Shown here piece by piece: positions 61,957 through 64,000 of a DNA stretch of 64,000 nucleotides (within the stretch, counting starts at the first letter, position 1; every line of letters begins with the position of its first letter). The notes under the pieces were generated by a model, which worked only from the letters and a program-made list of their open reading frames with translations, was not told the origin of the DNA and searched no databases. The stretch covers positions 177,235-241,234 of the forward strand of contig NZ_BAJY01000001.1 in assembly GCF_000613945.1 (NCBI RefSeq), in the 5' to 3' direction. Source of the DNA: Prevotella falsenii DSM 22864 = JCM 15124. GTDB taxonomy: Bacteria; Bacteroidota; Bacteroidia; Bacteroidales; Bacteroidaceae. Both the position numbers and the translations under genes were made by a program.

Positions 61957-63257
61957 TTACTTCACAATTACAAGGAAGTAGTTTTTCTTGCCTTTTTGCA
62001 CCAATAAGTATTTACCATCAATAAGGTCTTCGGCAGTAATCACTTGGTCGAAGGCTTGCAACTTCTCCTTGTTAAGCGATACGCCACCGCCCTTAACAAG
62101 TTTGCGCATTTCGCTCTTGCTTGGGAAAATCTGCATGCCCTCTTGGTTGAAGATGTCTACCGCAGGCTGTCCGAGCAGGTCTTTAGACACCTCGTAGTGT
62201 GGAACATCTTTGAAAACGTCGTTGAAAGTCTGTTCGTCGAGCTGCAAAAGGTTCTCTTTGGTAGCCTTTCCGAAAAGAATGTTCGATGCCGCCATAGCCA
62301 TATCAAGGTCTTCCTGCGAGTGAACCATACGCGTAACCTCTTCTGCCAGACGGCGTTGGAGCGTGCGACGCCCCGGGTCTTGGCGATGTTCGTCTACAAG
62401 AGCGTCGATAGTGGGTTTGTCGAGCGACGTAAATATCTTTATATACTTTTCTGCATCGTCGTCGCTGACGTTGAGCCAGAACTGATAGAACACGTATGGA
62501 GTGGTGCGGTTGCGGTCGAGCCAGATGTTTCCGCTTTCTGTTTTGCCGAACTTCTTGCCGTCTGCCTTTGTTATAAGTGGGCAAGTAAGACAGTAAGCCT
62601 CAGCTTCTTGTCCGAGTGTGCGGCGGATAAGCTCTGTGCCGGTGGTCATATTGCCCCATTGGTCGTTGCCGCCGAGCTGCAGTTTCACCCCAAACTTCTC
62701 GTATTGGTATAGAAAATCGTAGCCTTGCAATAGCTGATAGGTAAATTCAGTGAACGAAAGACCGTCGCTTGCTTCACCATTAAGGCGGCGTTTCACGCTG
62801 TCCTTCGCCATCATATAGTTCACGGTGATGTGCTTTCCGACTGTTCTGGCGAAGTCGAGGAAAGTAAAATCCTTCATCCAGTCATAGTTATTCACCATTT
62901 CTGCCTTGTTGGGCGCATCGCCATCGAAGTCGAGGAACTTGCCAACCTGCTTCTTTATCGCCTCTTGGTTGTGGTAAAGGGTTTCGGTATCAAGCAGATT
63001 GCGCTCTTGCTCTTGCCCGATGGGTCGCCAATCATACCTGTTGCGCCACCAATGAGCAAATAAGGCTTGTGTCCGCATAGCTGCAAATGGCGGAGCATCA
63101 TAATTCCGCAAAGGTGTCCGATGTGTAAAGAGTCGGCAGTAGGGTCGGTTCCAAGGTATGCCGATACCATTTCTTTTTGCAGAAACTCCTCTGTACCGGG
63201 CATGATTTGCGCCAACATACCGCGCCATTTTAGTTCTTCAACAAAGTTCTTCATCAA
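61957..63257 (-). CDS. tyrS: tyrosyl-tRNA synthetase; one-base frameshift
   Basis: Attaches tyrosine to tRNA-Tyr; essential. HIGH motif in [11 protein letters not shown] (about residues 43-53), Tyr-pocket [12 protein letters not shown], and KMSKS-like [13 protein letters not shown]. The C-terminal S4-like domain ends the protein ([15 protein letters not shown]). The frame breaks near 63012, after [21 protein letters not shown] continues in another frame. One missing C (AGC CAA GAG) restores 433 residues, the family length. Confidence 0.96.
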
Positions 63258-63326
63258 TTATTGTGTTTAAAGCCCGTATGGGCTGTATTATATATAATGT
63301 ATTATCGGGGTGTTTTTATGTGTTGT

Positions 63327-63575
63327 TTAGGGAACCGGGTCGTACCCGCTCCCACCCCATGGGTTGCATCTTAGTATTCGCCAAATAGCCAATCCGAGTC
63401 CTTTTATCGGACCATGCTTCATCAATGCTTCCTTTGCATACTCCGAACAAGTAGGTGTAAACCTGCAAGAAGGAGGCGTAAAGGGCGTGATAAACCGTTG
63501 ATAAAACAGAATTGGAATTATCAGTAGCCACGATAGCAGGCGCGAAACAGCGTGTAGAACCTTCTGAAATATCAT
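63327..63575 (-). CDS. yidD: YidD membrane protein insertion efficiency factor
   Basis: 82 residues from ATG 63575. Assists YidC in inserting membrane proteins. N-terminal hydrophobic part, then the YidD signature [23 protein letters not shown] and [18 protein letters not shown] with the conserved Cys residues. Start overlaps the rnpA stop (ATGA), which explains the co-translation. A longer upstream frame lies inside rnpA. Confidence 0.95.
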   Translation of the reverse strand: MIFQKVLHAVSRLLSWLLIIPILFYQRFITPFTPPSCRFTPTCSEYAKEALMKHGPIKGLGLAIWRILRCNPWGGSGYDPVP

Positions 63576-64000
63576 TCTTGGATAGTTTCTTTTCTGTCTG
63601 TTTCTATCTTTTCCCCGATGCGTTGGAGCAGATTGCACACCTTGTTTTCTACATCGGCAGATGCGTGAAGCATATTATCGAGCCATATAAAAGCGAGTAA
63701 TACCTCCTGATTTGGCATTGGTTGCAACTTGTCGAGCAAGATATACTTGTTTTTTCGATACGCTTCTCTCACCTGTCTCTTCACTCTGTTGCGCTTTACG
63801 GCACGTTTAAAGTGCTTCTTGGGTACGCTAACGAGTATCTTTACTTGTGGTAGTGTTGCGCCTTGCATTTCGTTGCGGTCTGTTATCACATATACTGCCC
63901 GCAGCGGAAAAGCAACCATAGAATGGCTATTTCCCCCATTAAAGAGCCGGTCTATGAGCAGTTTGCTGCATATTCGCTCCTCTTTACACAACGTAAATCT
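63572..64000 (-). CDS. rnpA: ribonuclease P protein component (5' end beyond window)
   Basis: Protein subunit of RNase P, which trims the 5' end of tRNAs. Core motif [19 protein letters not shown] (about residues 62-80 here) and [10 protein letters not shown] at the edge, where the frame runs out of the window, so the ATG lies just upstream. The TTG at 63991 is inside the gene, not its start. Overlaps yidD as in most bacteria. Confidence 0.93.
   Translation of the reverse strand, partial: RFTLCKEERICSKLLIDRLFNGGNSHSMVAFPLRAVYVITDRNEMQGATLPQVKILVSVPKKHFKRAVKRNRVKRQVREAYRKNKYILLDKLQPMPNQEVLLAFIWLDNMLHASADVENKVCNLLQRIGEKIETDRKETIQE

Overview
The window joins the early-side two thirds of a Mu-like (transposable) prophage (1 to about 23.8 kb, running off the left edge) to ordinary chromosome of a Bacteroidales bacterium (23.87-64 kb), most likely Prevotella or a close relative. 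The assignment rests on promoters with a TAnnTTTG -7 box and few Shine-Dalgarno sequences, a methionyl-tRNA synthetase with C-terminal tRNA-binding domain, the folP-cdaA neighbourhood, GH3, AspT-like and nucleoside kinase genes, and secreted proteins with type IX secretion-like tails. No taxonomic search was possible.

Prophage layout. At the right end lie likely transposase-binding repeats, a small gene, and the immunity region (S24-type repressor plus a membrane protein, + strand). A leftward early operon follows (21.4 to 14.7 kb): a small regulator-like protein, MuA-like transposase, MuB-like ATPase, a second RecA-like ATPase, several small zinc-ribbon proteins, Gam, then virion proteins (gpG-like and others) to 13.5 kb. 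The head operon runs rightward (4.0-10.3 kb): small and large terminase, gp36-like, portal, gpF-like protein with a nuclease-like tail, and a small phospholipase A2-motif protein. A divergent leftward late operon (3.8 kb to the edge) carries prohead protease, scaffold, capsid, amidase, a two-gene lysis/spanin cassette and a tail tube protein. The gap between the converging operons (10.3-13.4 kb) holds three self-contained accessory units, each with its own promoter and terminator: dinD, a small gene plus membrane protein, and a BRO antirepressor preceded by a structured RNA.

Chromosome layout. metG, a lipoprotein and a secreted protein, rnr, an epimerase, a PAP2 membrane protein, an AAA ATPase, an Ig-like lipoprotein, GH3, an AspT-like transporter, yifB, a thioredoxin-fold lipoprotein, tRNA-Leu, manC, a HIT protein, greA, an outer-membrane receptor, cdaA, folP, a Na/phosphate transporter, a nucleoside kinase, two paralogous pairs of overlapping secreted-protein genes plus a third secreted protein, tyrS, yidD and the 5'-truncated rnpA.

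Two patterns cut across the window. First, ten genes, including the essential metG and tyrS, are each broken by exactly one missing base in a two- or three-base homopolymer; this points to consensus deletion errors rather than decay, so I annotate these as whole genes and give the break. Second, the chromosome (not the prophage) carries eight copies of an intergenic hairpin repeat whose arms switch between two six-base 'alleles', some inside a roughly 450-bp element with terminal inverted repeats. A second small inverted-repeat element lies at 61.6-61.8 kb.
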